Counted from the stretch's first letter, positions 43,971 through 55,554 are shown. The stretch: DNA of 64,000 nucleotides from Thauera linaloolentis 47Lol = DSM 12138 (GCF_000310205.1 NZ_AMXE01000006.1:34620-98619), one strand, 5' to 3'. Notes: generated by a model not told the origin, from the sequence alone. Numbers and translations: made by a program.

Positions 43971-46253
43971 ATGCAGTCTCGCTCGTCCCGTTCCCAGCCC
44001 CTGCCGGAAAAGATCTCGCTGCTCTTGCAGGAGGCTCGCTGGCTGATCCTGGGCGTCATGTCCCTTTACGTCGGGCTGATCCTGCTCGGCTACAGCAAGG
44101 CCGACCCGGGCTGGTCCCATGCCTCGGACGTCGCGCGCGTGGTCAATCCGGGCGGGCGCTTCGGCGCCTGGCTTGCAGACTTGCTGCTCTACCTGTTCGG
44201 CATTTCCTCGTGGTGGTGGGTGGTCTTCCTGGGCTACAGCCTGCTGTGGGGGTTCCGGCGGCTGAAGAACCAGCTCACGCTCGATCACCGGTCTTTCATC
44301 TTCGTCATGATCGGGTTTCTCGTCGTGCTGCTGACCAGCAGCGCCCTCGAGTTCCTGCGCTTCCACAGCCATGGCGCACAAGTGCCCCTGGCGCCCGGGG
44401 GGCTGCTGGGGATGGAAATCGGCGGACTCGTCCAGCGTTACTTCGGCTTCACCGGCGGAACCCTGCTGCTGCTTGCGTTGACGGCCTCGGGGCTGTCGCT
44501 GTTTACCGGCGTGTCCTGGCTGGCGGTGGTGGAGCGGGTGGGCCTGCTGCTGGAGCAGACCGTGGACGGCGTGCGGCAGGGATGGCAGCGTTGGCAGGAC
44601 CGCCGCGTCGGCCGCGAAGTGGCGCAGAAGCGCGAGGCCGTGGTGGAAACGAGGCGGCGCAAGACCGAGAAGGCGGCGTCTGCGCCCCTGCGCATCGAGC
44701 CGGCGGTGGCTGCGGTGCAGAAGTCCGAACGGGTGGAAAAGGAACGGCAGCAGACCCTGTTCGCCGATAGCGGCGAGGGTGCGATGCCGCCGCTGGCCCT
44801 GCTCGATCCGGCTTCCGGCGACGTCGAGCCGCCGTCGGCCGATGCGCTGGAATTCACGTCGCGCCTGATCGAGACCAAGCTCGCGGACTTCGGTGTCGAG
44901 GTCAAGGTGCTCGCCGCCTATCCGGGGCCGGTCATCACCCGCTACGAAATCGAGCCCGCCACCGGTGTCAAGGGCAGCCAGGTGGTCAATCTGGCCAAGG
45001 ACCTGGCGCGTGCGCTGTCGCTGGTGTCGGTACGGGTGGTCGAAACGGTGCCCGGCAAGTCGTGCATGGCGCTGGAGCTGCCCAATCCGAAGCGCCAGAC
45101 CGTGCGCCTGTCCGAGATCGTCGGCTCCAAGGTCTATCACGACATGGCTTCGCCGCTGACCGTCGTGCTGGGCAAGGACATCGGCGGCCAGCCGGTGGTG
45201 GCCGACCTGGCCAAGATGCCGCACTTGCTGGTTGCCGGCACCACGGGTTCGGGTAAGTCGGTCGGCATCAACGCGATGATCCTGTCGCTGCTCTACAAGA
45301 GCGAGCCGGATCGTGTGCGCCTGATCATGGTCGACCCGAAGATGCTCGAACTGTCGATCTACGAAGGCATTCCGCATCTGCTCGCGCCCGTCGTGACCGA
45401 CATGAAGCATGCCGCGAATGCGCTGAACTGGTGCGTCGCGGAGATGGACAAGCGCTACAAGCTGATGGCTGCCGTCGGCGTGCGCAACCTGTCCGGCTAC
45501 AACAAGGCGGTGCAGGAGGCGCGCAAGGCCGAGACGCCGCTGACCAACCCGTTCTCGATCACGCCCGACAATCCCGAGCCGCTCGACACGCTGCCGTACA
45601 TCGTGGTCGTGGTGGACGAGCTCGCCGACATGATGATGGTTGTCGGCAAGAAGGTGGAAGAGCTGATCGCGCGCCTTGCGCAGAAAGCGCGCGCGGCCGG
45701 CATCCACCTCATCCTCGCGACGCAGCGCCCGTCGGTGGATGTCATCACCGGCCTGATCAAGGCCAACGTCCCGACCCGCATCGCCTTCCAGGTATCGAGC
45801 AAGATCGATTCACGCACCATCCTCGACCAGATGGGGGCGGAAACCCTGCTCGGCATGGGCGACATGCTCTACCTCGCGCCCGGCACCGGCCTGCCGGTGC
45901 GCGTGCATGGCGCTTTCGTCGCGGATGACGAAGTGCATAAGGTGGTGGACCATCTCAAGCGCATCGGGCCGCCGGATTACATCGAAGGCATTCTTTCCGC
46001 GCCGGAAGACGATCTCGAGGCGGCGTTGGGCGGCGAGGGGGGCGACGGCGAAGCCGACCCGCTCTACGACCAGGCTGTCGAAGTGGTGGTCAAGACCCGC
46101 CGTCCGTCGATTTCGCTGGTGCAGCGCCACCTGCGCATTGGCTACAACCGCGCGGCGCGCCTGATCGAGCAGATGGAACGTGCGGGCCTGGTGTCGGCGA
46201 TGGGCAGCAACGGCAATCGCGAGGTGATCGTGCCTGCCAAGGAGAGCGAGTGA
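43971..46253 (+). CDS. ftsK: DNA translocase FtsK
   Basis: FtsK is a septum-anchored hexameric motor that pumps chromosome ends through the closing division site. From the ATG at 43971 it has 760 residues. Four hydrophobic segments occupy the first 185 residues, then comes a short charged linker (about 80 residues, far shorter than in E. coli). The RecA-like motor has Walker A GTTGSGKS at 423-430 and [15 protein letters not shown] as Walker B. The C-terminal gamma winged helix contains [24 protein letters not shown], the KOPS-reading domain. lolA follows with a TGATG overlap. Confidence 0.96.
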   Translation: MQSRSSRSQPLPEKISLLLQEARWLILGVMSLYVGLILLGYSKADPGWSHASDVARVVNPGGRFGAWLADLLLYLFGISSWWWVVFLGYSLLWGFRRLKNQLTLDHRSFIFVMIGFLVVLLTSSALEFLRFHSHGAQVPLAPGGLLGMEIGGLVQRYFGFTGGTLLLLALTASGLSLFTGVSWLAVVERVGLLLEQTVDGVRQGWQRWQDRRVGREVAQKREAVVETRRRKTEKAASAPLRIEPAVAAVQKSERVEKERQQTLFADSGEGAMPPLALLDPASGDVEPPSADALEFTSRLIETKLADFGVEVKVLAAYPGPVITRYEIEPATGVKGSQVVNLAKDLARALSLVSVRVVETVPGKSCMALELPNPKRQTVRLSEIVGSKVYHDMASPLTVVLGKDIGGQPVVADLAKMPHLLVAGTTGSGKSVGINAMILSLLYKSEPDRVRLIMVDPKMLELSIYEGIPHLLAPVVTDMKHAANALNWCVAEMDKRYKLMAAVGVRNLSGYNKAVQEARKAETPLTNPFSITPDNPEPLDTLPYIVVVVDELADMMMVVGKKVEELIARLAQKARAAGIHLILATQRPSVDVITGLIKANVPTRIAFQVSSKIDSRTILDQMGAETLLGMGDMLYLAPGTGLPVRVHGAFVADDEVHKVVDHLKRIGPPDYIEGILSAPEDDLEAALGGEGGDGEADPLYDQAVEVVVKTRRPSISLVQRHLRIGYNRAARLIEQMERAGLVSAMGSNGNREVIVPAKESE

Positions 46254-46960
46254 TGGCGTCGGTTTTCGGGCCGCGAACCGCGGCCGTGTCCTTTGCCGCG
46301 AAATCGGCAGGATGTTTCGCGCGGGCTTCGCTTGCGCTGGCCTTGGCCGCCACCGGTGGCATCGCGCTGGCGGCGGACGGGGTTGCCCAACTGCGCCAGT
46401 TCGTGTCGGCCACACGCAGCGCCGAGGGCGATTTCGAACAGACCGTCGTTGCGCAGTCCGGCCGTAAGCCGCAGCAGGCTTCGGGCAGCTTCGCCTATGC
46501 GCGGCCGGGGCGGTTCCACTGGGAATACGATCGTCCCTACCGCCAGGTGCTGGTCGGCGACGGCAGCAGGCTGTGGACATGGGACCCGGACCTGAATCAG
46601 GTCACCGTGCGCTCGATTGGCGATGCCCTGGGCGCGACTCCGGCGGCCATCCTGTTCGGCAGCGGTGCGCTGGAAGACGGCTTCACGCTCGCCGAAGGCG
46701 GTAGCGATGGCGGGCTCATCTGGGTGGAAGCGCGCCCCAGGCAGACGGACAGCGGTTTCGAATCCCTGCGCATCGGCTTGCAGGATGGCCAGTTGCACAG
46801 CATGGAAATGCGCGACAACTTCGGGCAGACCACCCTGATCCGTTTCACACGCCTGCAGCCGAACCCCCAACTCGCGGCCGACCGCTTCCGCTTTACGCCG
46901 CCGGCCGGTGCCGACGTGATCGGCGACGTGAGCGGCAGCGACGCGGCGCCGGGGCGTTGA
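46253..46960 (+). CDS. lolA: Outer-membrane lipoprotein carrier protein LolA
   Basis: LolA ferries lipoproteins across the periplasm from LolCDE to LolB. The 235-residue precursor starts at the ATG overlapping the ftsK stop and has a long signal peptide whose hydrophobic core (ASLALALAATGGIALA) ends near residue 40. The mature protein shows EGDFEQTVV, the GSFAYARPGRFHWEYDRPYRQ block, and RFTPPAGADVI near the C-terminus. rarA follows at once. Confidence 0.94.
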   Translation: MASVFGPRTAAVSFAAKSAGCFARASLALALAATGGIALAADGVAQLRQFVSATRSAEGDFEQTVVAQSGRKPQQASGSFAYARPGRFHWEYDRPYRQVLVGDGSRLWTWDPDLNQVTVRSIGDALGATPAAILFGSGALEDGFTLAEGGSDGGLIWVEARPRQTDSGFESLRIGLQDGQLHSMEMRDNFGQTTLIRFTRLQPNPQLAADRFRFTPPAGADVIGDVSGSDAAPGR

Positions 46961-46974
46961 CCGGCTCCCATTCG

Positions 46975-48378
46975 ATGGCCGATCTGTTCGAATCCATCGA
47001 GCCGCCGCAGGTGCCGCTGGCCGAGCGCATGCGGCCGAAGTCGCTCGACGAGGTGGCGGGACAGGCGCACCTGCTGGGCGAGGGCAAGCCTCTGCGCCTG
47101 GCTTTCGCGTCGCACAAGCTGCATTCGATGATCCTGTGGGGGCCGCCGGGTGTCGGCAAGACTACGCTCGCCCGCCTGATGGCGAAGGGCTTCGACGCCG
47201 AGTTCGTCGCGCTTTCCGCGGTGTTTTCCGGCGTCAAGGAGATCCGCGAGGCGATCCAGCAGGCACAGGCGGCCAAGGCGCGCGGCCGGCACACGATCCT
47301 GTTCGTGGATGAAGTGCATCGCTTCAACAAGTCGCAGCAGGATGCCTTCCTGCCCTACGTCGAGCAGGGGCTGGTGACCTTCATCGGCGCCACGACCGAG
47401 AATCCGTCCTTCGAGGTCAATTCGGCCTTGCTGTCGCGCGCGGCCGTGTACGTGCTCGAATCGCTCGACACCGAGGCCATGGCCGGCCTCTTCGAGCGTG
47501 CGTGCGTGCTGGCCTGCCCGGAGCGGGTGTTCGACGACGACGCCCGCGAGCGCATGATCGGTTTTGCCGATGGCGATGCGCGGCGGTTGATGAACCTGAT
47601 CGAGCAGGTGCAGGTGGCCGCCGAGACGGCGGGGGTGGACCCGGTCAGCGCGGATTTCGTCGATGCCGCGCTGTCGCAGAACCTGCGCCGCTTCGACAAG
47701 GGCGGAGAGGCCTTCTACGATCAGATATCGGCCCTGCACAAGGCGGTACGCGGCTCGGACCCCGATGCCTCGCTGTACTGGCTGTGCCGGATGCTCGATG
47801 GTGGCGCCGATCCGCTCTACCTGGGGCGGCGCCTGATCCGCATGGCGGTGGAGGACATCGGCCTGGCCGATCCGCGGGCGCTGGAAATCAGCCTGAATGC
47901 CTGTGCCACCTACGAGCGCCTCGGCTCGCCCGAGGGAGAACTGGCGCTGGCGCAGGCGACCCTCTTCCTGGCCTGCGCGGCCAAGTCCAATGCGGCCTAC
48001 AAGGCTTACAACGCCGCGCGCGACTTCGTCAAACGCGATGCTTCACGGCCGGTGCCGATGCATCTGCGCAACGCGCCGACGAAGCTGATGAAGGGGCTGG
48101 GCTATGGCAAGGCCTACCGCTACGCCCACGACGAACCCGGCGCCTATGCGGCCGGGGAGAACTATCTGCCGGACGGCATGGCCCGGCCCGGCTGGTATCA
48201 GCCCACGCCGCGCGGCATGGAAGGCCGCATCGGTGAAAAACTGGCTCAACTGCGCGCCCTGGACGAGGCGGCGCAAGAAAGCGTCCGCCCGGCCACTGGC
48301 CGGGCGGACGGGGGCGCGAAGGCAGGGACGGAGCCGGGCAGCGCCGGCCTCAGTGAGGCAGCGGATGATCGGCCATGA
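46975..48378 (+). CDS. rarA: Replication-associated recombination protein A
   Basis: RarA (MgsA) is an AAA+ ATPase related to clamp loaders that acts at stalled replication forks. From the ATG at 46975 it has 467 residues. Walker A GPPGVGKT is at 56-63, Walker B is TILFVDEVHRFNKSQQDAFLP, and sensor-1 is FIGATTENPSFEVNSALLSR. The C-terminal tetramerisation region includes DASLYWLCRMLDGGADPLY. A TTG at 46957 overlapping the lolA stop is a weaker start. Its last 29 nt overlap the convergent small gene. Confidence 0.96.
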   Translation: MADLFESIEPPQVPLAERMRPKSLDEVAGQAHLLGEGKPLRLAFASHKLHSMILWGPPGVGKTTLARLMAKGFDAEFVALSAVFSGVKEIREAIQQAQAAKARGRHTILFVDEVHRFNKSQQDAFLPYVEQGLVTFIGATTENPSFEVNSALLSRAAVYVLESLDTEAMAGLFERACVLACPERVFDDDARERMIGFADGDARRLMNLIEQVQVAAETAGVDPVSADFVDAALSQNLRRFDKGGEAFYDQISALHKAVRGSDPDASLYWLCRMLDGGADPLYLGRRLIRMAVEDIGLADPRALEISLNACATYERLGSPEGELALAQATLFLACAAKSNAAYKAYNAARDFVKRDASRPVPMHLRNAPTKLMKGLGYGKAYRYAHDEPGAYAAGENYLPDGMARPGWYQPTPRGMEGRIGEKLAQLRALDEAAQESVRPATGRADGGAKAGTEPGSAGLSEAADDRP

Positions 48379-48613
48379 AGCGCGCGCATACCGACCGCGC
48401 CCTGGCCGCCTTGGCCTTGTCGCCGCGCTCATCGGCGCGTTCGACGAGCTCGAGCATGAAATTGGTCAATAGCAGTACGCCTTCGGGTGTCTGGACCAGG
48501 CCGCAAACCACCTGGGCGGCGGCGGCGTCGGGGATGCCTTCATGCTCGGCTACGAGGGCGACTTCGTCGTCGGTCAGATCGCAGTAGTCGAGGCAGTCTC
48601 GAATCGATAGCAT
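48350..48613 (-). CDS. Conserved small protein of unknown function
   Basis: The protein has 87 residues, starting MLSIRDCLDYCDLTDDEVAL, and is acidic and helical with four cysteines, no membrane segment and no signal peptide. GGAGG 8 nt before the ATG at 48613 makes translation very likely. I recall similar small hypothetical proteins in betaproteobacteria but cannot name a domain. Its C-terminal ten codons overlap the end of rarA on the opposite strand. The 260 bp between it and serS are locally AT-rich and must hold the promoters of both, but no clear pair is visible. Confidence 0.8.
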   Translation of the reverse strand: MLSIRDCLDYCDLTDDEVALVAEHEGIPDAAAAQVVCGLVQTPEGVLLLTNFMLELVERADERGDKAKAARARSVCARFMADHPLPH

Positions 48614-48855
48614 GCTGAACTCCTCCATTGATGGTGCCGTCTGTTGCGGCTTGATGATTCTATAAAGGTATCTGACAGGGCCGGAAATGCAAGTTCAATT
48701 TACGTTTCGACAAGCTTGCAAGTAATTGATTTTGATAATTGATTTGTGCGCCGCGGCATCGCGGCGGATGCAGGTGGAGCATGCGTCGGGCCGAACTCCG
48801 GCCGCCGAGGGCTCCGCCGGCCAAAGGCTTCGATCCTGGCCCGCCCACTCATTAA

Positions 48856-50166
<1,311 letters not shown>

Positions 50167-50173
50167 CGCATCG

Positions 50174-51565
50174 TCAGTCGGCCTGGCCCAGCCGCAGGCG
50201 GGGCAGCGCCGGCTCGTAGGGCGGCTCCAGACGCACCAGAATGTCGTGGTAGTTGCGCACGTTCTCGGTCATCACGACGGCCTCGCCGCCGCGGGCGGGG
50301 CCCGACTTGAGCCGCTGCGCATAGTCGGGCCGCGACAGCAGCGGCAGTACCGATTTCATTTCCCACCAGGCGCGGTCGTCCTTGCCCAGCCGGCGGGCGA
50401 TCGCGCGTGCGCCGTTCATGTGGCCCATGCCCAGGTTGTAGGCGGCGGTCGCCATCCAGGTTCGATCCGGTTCCGAGATCTCGTCGGGCAGTTGTTCCTT
50501 CAGCATCTCGAGATAGCGGGCGCCGCCCAGGATGCTCTGGCGCGGGTCCAGGCGATTGTCCACACCCAGGCGGTCGGCGGTGTCCCCCGTCAGCATCATC
50601 ATGCCGCGCACGCCGGTGAAGGAGGTGGCCTGCGGGTCCCAGTGGGACTCCTGGTAGGCAACTGCGGCGATATAGCGCCAGTCGACGCCGGTCCGGGCTT
50701 CGGCTTCTTGGAAAAAATCCCGGTAGCGCGGCAGGCGCTCGCGGATGCGGGCGAGGAAGGTGGCGATGTCGGCATCGTCGAGGCGCCGGACGTAGTCGAA
50801 GTAGCGATCGGCCAGGCGCGCGAGACGGCCGTTGGCGCCAATGCCGTCGATGAAGGCGTCGACCCCGTCGGCAAGGGCGGGCTGGTCGGCAGGAAGCGCC
50901 CAGGCAATGCCGGAGCGGCCCGGTAGTTCATGCACGATTTCCAGTTCGGGATGGAGGCGGGCGGCGAAAGCGTAGTGCAGGCGGTCGGTGGCGACGAGAT
51001 CGAGCGTGCCGCCGGCAAGATCGGCAAGCAGTTTTTCCTCGCCCGCCCTGATCGGGAAATGCACGTTCACGCCCGGAAGGCGCTTGCGGATCTCCATGAT
51101 CTTCTCCGCCGCCAAGGTTCCACGGCGCACCGATACCGTCCGCCCCGCGAGATCCTTCTCGGTGTTCGTCATCCGCCCGTCGCTGCGGCCGACGATGACG
51201 TATTCCACCTCGCGCAGCGGTTTCGACCACGTCAAGGGCAGCCGCTCGTTCTTCCCCAGGCTGGCCGCCGCCATGTGCGCCTGGCCATTGACGACCGCAT
51301 CCAGCGCGCGGGTGGCGTCGGGATACGGAACGAAAGTGACCGTCACACCCAGCGTTTCGCCAAGCGCCAGCAACAAATCATGCTCGAAGCCGCTGGCCCG
51401 GCCATCCTCGTCGATGCGGTAGGAGATGGCGTCGTGGCGGGTGGCGACGCGCAACTCGCCCAGACTGCGGTAGTCCGCGATGCGCGGCGTGTCGGCTGGC
51501 CCGCAGGCTGTCAGCAGCAGGCCCAGCAAGGCTGTGGAGAGCCATTTGGCGAGCATGCTCGGCAT
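50174..51565 (-). CDS. mltF: Membrane-bound lytic murein transglycosylase F
   Basis: MltF cleaves peptidoglycan glycan strands. From the ATG at 51565 it has 463 residues and a signal ending in a lipobox-like LLTAC. The first half is a solute-binding-protein-like regulatory domain (LRVATRHDAISYRIDEDG, then SGFEHDLLLALGETLGVTV). The second half is the lysozyme-like domain with the catalytic Glu in VAYQESHWDP, followed by GVRGMMMLT and AAYNLGMGHMNGA. An ATG at 51613 would lengthen the signal peptide. It lies 54 bp behind acvB and may share its transcript. Confidence 0.93.
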   Translation of the reverse strand: MPSMLAKWLSTALLGLLLTACGPADTPRIADYRSLGELRVATRHDAISYRIDEDGRASGFEHDLLLALGETLGVTVTFVPYPDATRALDAVVNGQAHMAAASLGKNERLPLTWSKPLREVEYVIVGRSDGRMTNTEKDLAGRTVSVRRGTLAAEKIMEIRKRLPGVNVHFPIRAGEEKLLADLAGGTLDLVATDRLHYAFAARLHPELEIVHELPGRSGIAWALPADQPALADGVDAFIDGIGANGRLARLADRYFDYVRRLDDADIATFLARIRERLPRYRDFFQEAEARTGVDWRYIAAVAYQESHWDPQATSFTGVRGMMMLTGDTADRLGVDNRLDPRQSILGGARYLEMLKEQLPDEISEPDRTWMATAAYNLGMGHMNGARAIARRLGKDDRAWWEMKSVLPLLSRPDYAQRLKSGPARGGEAVVMTENVRNYHDILVRLEPPYEPALPRLRLGQAD

Positions 51566-51619
51566 GGATGGGAGTGGAAGCGTGAAGCGATCCGTGGTGA
51601 ATGAGATGCGCATGTCGGT

Positions 51620-52972
51620 TCATCGCGCCACGGCGCTGCTTGATCTCTGCCGCGCTCCGGATAGTATCCGGTGAGCCAGCGCTTCGTAGTCACCGTCGAA
51701 ATGGTGGCCTCCGGTTGTGCGCACGATCTCCGCGCCCGCGCTCAATCGTGTGCAGGCAGCTGTTTCGTCTTCCGTGCCGTAGAAGCATTGCAGGAGGCCG
51801 GGGGCGATGCGGGCAGCTTCCGGCAGGGTGGGTGCGGCGTCTGCATGCGGGCGTCCGAGCCAGCCCGAGACGCTGACCTCGAAAGCCGCGCTATCGGCAA
51901 AACCGAGCAGCGAGATTTGTGCAACGCGCGCTTTTGCGTGTGCGGGAAGGCGGTTGTAGATCGCGGGGAGAACGTCGGCGCCGAAGGAGTAACCGATCAG
52001 CACGATGTGCTGCGCCTGCCATTTACGGCCATAGGCGTCGATGATGCGAGCCAGGTCATGCGCGGCCTGTTCCGGAGCGCGCCGCGTCCAGAAGTAGCGC
52101 AACACGTCCACGCCGACCACTGGCAGACCCTCGCGCTGCAGCAGCGCGGCGACATCCTTGTCGAGATCCCGCCAGCCGCCGTCGCCCGAATACAGGATGG
52201 CGAGTGTTCCATCGGGTTGTCTTGCCGGCAGCTCGATCAGGGGCAGGTCGGCAAGCACGTCCTCCTCGGCTGGGTGTCGCCTGTCCCTCAACTTCGATAG
52301 CAGCGTGTCCATGGAGGCCTGGCCGCTGTCGGCGATTTCGAGACCCTCGCGGGTGCGGAGCCCCGCAACGTAGTCCCGGGTGGCCTGGCTGGCCTCGCCG
52401 GTGGTGAGGACCACGGTACTGAAGGGCTGGGGAGATGGCGGCTGCGGAGGGGCCTCGCCGGCCTTCTGGCCGTCCATGCCGCACAGTGCCTTGCCGGTAG
52501 GCAGGGTGGGCAGCGGGTCGATGGCAACGACGCGGGAAATCGTCGCCGCAGCCGCCTGGCGCGCGATGCCAAGCGCCAGGCTTCCTCCGGCGCCAATCCC
52601 TGCAAGCACCGGGAAATGGTAAGCGTCGGCGTTTGCCTGGCGCTGTATCCGATGGCTGATGGCTTCGATTTCGCCGATCAGGATCACGCAATCCTCGCGG
52701 CGTGCCGCCATGCGTACCAGCGTGCCTGGCAGGTCGATGCCGATCACTGCGATTCCTTGCTTGGAGAGGGTGCCGGCGGCGGAGCGCTCCGTGCTGCCCC
52801 AGCCTTCGGCGCCCGAGAACCAGACCACTGCAGCGGTGGGCGGCGCCGCTGGCAGGATGATCTCCGGCTCTCCTATCGTCGGGCCGTTCTCGGCCGCATG
52901 AGTGTTCGTGCAGGCGGAGGACAGCGCGCCGCACAGGATCGTACAGGCCGCCAGCCAGTGTTTCAGCTTCAT
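51620..52972 (-). CDS. acvB: AcvB/VirJ-family periplasmic hydrolase
   Basis: The 450-residue protein has an N-terminal export signal (MKLKHWLAACTILCGALSSA) and two alpha/beta-hydrolase-like halves. The C-terminal half has a full GYSFG nucleophile elbow (Ser329) with Asp402 and His423/424 (GGHHFDGDY) as likely triad partners. The N-terminal half has a degenerate elbow, GIGAGG, lacking the serine. The length matches two-domain AcvB rather than short VirJ. Agrobacterium AcvB hydrolyses lysyl-phosphatidylglycerol in the periplasm. The start overlaps the mprF stop as ATGA, which supports the same substrate here. Confidence 0.88.
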   Translation of the reverse strand: MKLKHWLAACTILCGALSSACTNTHAAENGPTIGEPEIILPAAPPTAAVVWFSGAEGWGSTERSAAGTLSKQGIAVIGIDLPGTLVRMAARREDCVILIGEIEAISHRIQRQANADAYHFPVLAGIGAGGSLALGIARQAAAATISRVVAIDPLPTLPTGKALCGMDGQKAGEAPPQPPSPQPFSTVVLTTGEASQATRDYVAGLRTREGLEIADSGQASMDTLLSKLRDRRHPAEEDVLADLPLIELPARQPDGTLAILYSGDGGWRDLDKDVAALLQREGLPVVGVDVLRYFWTRRAPEQAAHDLARIIDAYGRKWQAQHIVLIGYSFGADVLPAIYNRLPAHAKARVAQISLLGFADSAAFEVSVSGWLGRPHADAAPTLPEAARIAPGLLQCFYGTEDETAACTRLSAGAEIVRTTGGHHFDGDYEALAHRILSGARQRSSSAVAR

Positions 52973-55554
52973 TTCCCGATCACTCCTTTCAGGCCGCCGC
53001 TGATGAGCACGGTGATGTCGGCCAGCGCCAGCATCGGATTGATGCCGCCGGCCACTGCCAGGTAGCGCGCTTGCCAGTCCGGCTGAAACTTGGCCTTGAA
53101 GGCCCGCAGGCCGCTGAAGTTGTAGAAGCGTTCGCCATGCTCGAACACCGCTCGCCCGACGCGGTGCCAGATGGGTGCCGCGGTGCTTGGGGACAGTCCC
53201 GACAAGGGCGCCATGCCGAGTGAAAAGCACTTGTAGCCCGTGTCCTGGAAGTACATCAGAAGGCGCAGGAGCAGGACTTCCATGGTGCCGTTTGGCGCAT
53301 CGGGTGCGAAGCGCATCAGGTCGATGCTGGCTTCTTCCTTCAGGCCGGTGAGCAACAAGCTGGCGAAAGCGATGATCCGGCCTTCCCGGCGCAGGACCGC
53401 AACCGGCTGCCGACGAACATAGGCCGGGTCGAATGCGCCCAGCGAGAAGCGTTTCTCGCGTACCTTGTGATGTGCCATCCAGGCGTCGGAGACGGCGGCG
53501 AGTTCGTCCATGCAGTCCGACAGCGCATCCGGTGCCACGATCTCGAACCGCAGGCTCTCCCGCTCGGCGCGGTTCAGCGCCTGGCGCAGATTGGCCCGCT
53601 TGCCGCCCTTGAGGTCGAAGGACGGCAGATGAACACGCGCTTCCTCGCCGAGCTTGAAGGCCATCAGGCCCGCATCTGCATAGAGGCCGAGCGATTCCGG
53701 GGCGACCTGGTAGAACACGGCCCGTCCCCCGGCATGCCGGGCCATCTCGGCAAAGCGCCAGACCAGTTCGGGCCAGCATTCGCGCGGACCGATGGGGTCG
53801 GACAAGGCAACCCAGGAGCGTCCCTGGCGGCCGTACATGATGAAGGCGCGCCCGTCGGCAGAGAACAGCAGGTACTTGTCTCCCATGGCCACCAGCCCGG
53901 CGTCCGCCCGTGCTTGGGCGGATGCGATTCTCAAGGCATGTTCGAGCTCATTGCCGTCCGGTAGTGCCGACGGGGTGTTCACCGGCCGTATCAGCGACCA
54001 CCAAGCGACGAAACCCGCCACCAGCACGATGCCGACGAGGGCGCGCAGGCTGCGGGGTGCTTCGCTGGAGAACTCGAACTGCCACCACAGCGCATGGGTG
54101 TAGTTCACATCCTTGTACATGAACAGCAGCAATGCGGCCGCCGTCACGAGCAGGACGGCCATGGCTGCCAGCCAGCCCGGCGTCATGGCTTGATGCAGCA
54201 AGGAAGCATGCCGCGAAAAGGCCCGCCGCGAAGCCAGCAGGGCCAGGAACAAGGTCGCCAGCAGCAGGACCTCTCCTATGGCCAGGGCCTTGAACAGGGC
54301 CAGCACGGCGGATATCGGCACGATGATGACGGCGAGCCACCAGGCGCCGTCCAGGCGGTAGACCAGTCCGCGCGCGACGACCAGCAAGGCCATACCGAGG
54401 ACGCTGCCAAGGAAGTGTGCGCTTTCCAGCACGGGCAGGGGGATCTTGGCGCCGAGCGCTTCGAGCGCATGGCTGCCGGCGGGAGTGACTCCGGAAAAGA
54501 CGAGTAGGGCGCCGAGCACCAGGGTGAACCCGCCGATCATGGGCGGCGCCAGACGGTGCCCGCTTTTCAGCAGTGCATCCATCAACGGTGTTCTTGCCGC
54601 TTTGCGCAGCTCCAGCCCGGTGATCAGGAGCACGGCCAGCACCAGCGGCACGAGGTGGTAGATCACGCGGTACAGGACCAGGGCGGCGAGAATCCTGTCG
54701 ATCGGAAGATGGCTGCTCAAGGTGGACACGATCACCGTTTCGAACACCCCCAGGCCCGCCGGTACGTGGCTGATCACGCCCAAGCCCACGGCGACGGCAT
54801 AGATGGCGATGAAGGCCGGCAGGGCGATGCTGTCCGGTGGCAGCAGTATCCACAGTACGCTGGCCGATGCGCCGATATCGACGAGGGTGGCGACGAACTG
54901 ATGCAGCATGCGGCGCCCCGAGGGCAACCGCAGGGTGAGGCGGAACATGCGAAAGGTCCGTCCCCGTCCGGCGGTGATGCAAAGCCCTGCCAGGAATGCG
55001 AGCACGCCAGCGCCCAGTATCTGGAGCGTCAAGGCCGGGAGCGGCAGCATGCTCAACTCGCCGGCGGCGATGAGCAGGCCGAGGGCAGTCGTGCCGGCAA
55101 GCCCGAGGCCGAAGGCGACGGTGACGAATGCGACCACACGGGCGACCTGGTCCGGTTCCAGGCCATAAGGCGTGTAGAAGCGGTAGCGGATGGCGCCCGC
55201 GGTCAGGGGGCCGAAACCTACCGTGTTACCGACGGCGTAGGCGCAAAACGATGTCAGTGCGACGGCGCCGCGCGGTACTTTCCGGCCGATGAAATCCAGC
55301 GCGCCCAGATCGTAGACCACCAAAGCGGCGAAGCTGAGGCCTGCGCACGCCAGGGCGATTGCCAGCGCACCTGCCGGCGTTGCCGCCAGTGCGGCTTCCA
55401 CGTCGGCGTAGGAAACCTCGCTCGCGAGATGGCTGATTGCCGTCCAAGCAAGGATGAGAATGGCGACGGCCAGGGCGGGAATCGCCACTGGGCGTAAACG
55501 TTGAACCCAGTCGGTGAGGCGGCCGGCCTGGGTATGGGGTTTGTCGACCTTCAA
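52969..55554 (-). CDS. mprF: MprF: aminoacyl-phosphatidylglycerol synthase/flippase
   Basis: MprF transfers lysine or alanine from tRNA to phosphatidylglycerol and flips the product, lowering surface charge. The protein has 861 residues from TTG 55554, which GAGG precedes by 5 nt. The N-terminal two thirds is a multi-helix flippase domain (GNTVGFGPLTAGAIRYRFY, then GVISHVPAGLGVFETVIV). The cytosolic C-terminal DUF2156 synthase domain starts near residue 540 (SWVALSDPIG, FYQVAPESLGLYADAGL, GKRANLRQALNRAERE, RFYNFSGLRAFKAKFQP). Lysyl versus alanyl specificity cannot be read safely. GTG 55560 is an alternative start. Confidence 0.93.
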   Translation of the reverse strand: MKVDKPHTQAGRLTDWVQRLRPVAIPALAVAILILAWTAISHLASEVSYADVEAALAATPAGALAIALACAGLSFAALVVYDLGALDFIGRKVPRGAVALTSFCAYAVGNTVGFGPLTAGAIRYRFYTPYGLEPDQVARVVAFVTVAFGLGLAGTTALGLLIAAGELSMLPLPALTLQILGAGVLAFLAGLCITAGRGRTFRMFRLTLRLPSGRRMLHQFVATLVDIGASASVLWILLPPDSIALPAFIAIYAVAVGLGVISHVPAGLGVFETVIVSTLSSHLPIDRILAALVLYRVIYHLVPLVLAVLLITGLELRKAARTPLMDALLKSGHRLAPPMIGGFTLVLGALLVFSGVTPAGSHALEALGAKIPLPVLESAHFLGSVLGMALLVVARGLVYRLDGAWWLAVIIVPISAVLALFKALAIGEVLLLATLFLALLASRRAFSRHASLLHQAMTPGWLAAMAVLLVTAAALLLFMYKDVNYTHALWWQFEFSSEAPRSLRALVGIVLVAGFVAWWSLIRPVNTPSALPDGNELEHALRIASAQARADAGLVAMGDKYLLFSADGRAFIMYGRQGRSWVALSDPIGPRECWPELVWRFAEMARHAGGRAVFYQVAPESLGLYADAGLMAFKLGEEARVHLPSFDLKGGKRANLRQALNRAERESLRFEIVAPDALSDCMDELAAVSDAWMAHHKVREKRFSLGAFDPAYVRRQPVAVLRREGRIIAFASLLLTGLKEEASIDLMRFAPDAPNGTMEVLLLRLLMYFQDTGYKCFSLGMAPLSGLSPSTAAPIWHRVGRAVFEHGERFYNFSGLRAFKAKFQPDWQARYLAVAGGINPMLALADITVLISGGLKGVIGK

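Noticed and set aside
52973..53779. Upstream extension of acvB inside mprF
   Set aside because: The Arg/Ala/Gly-rich extension is an out-of-frame shadow of mprF. The export signal begins at 52972.
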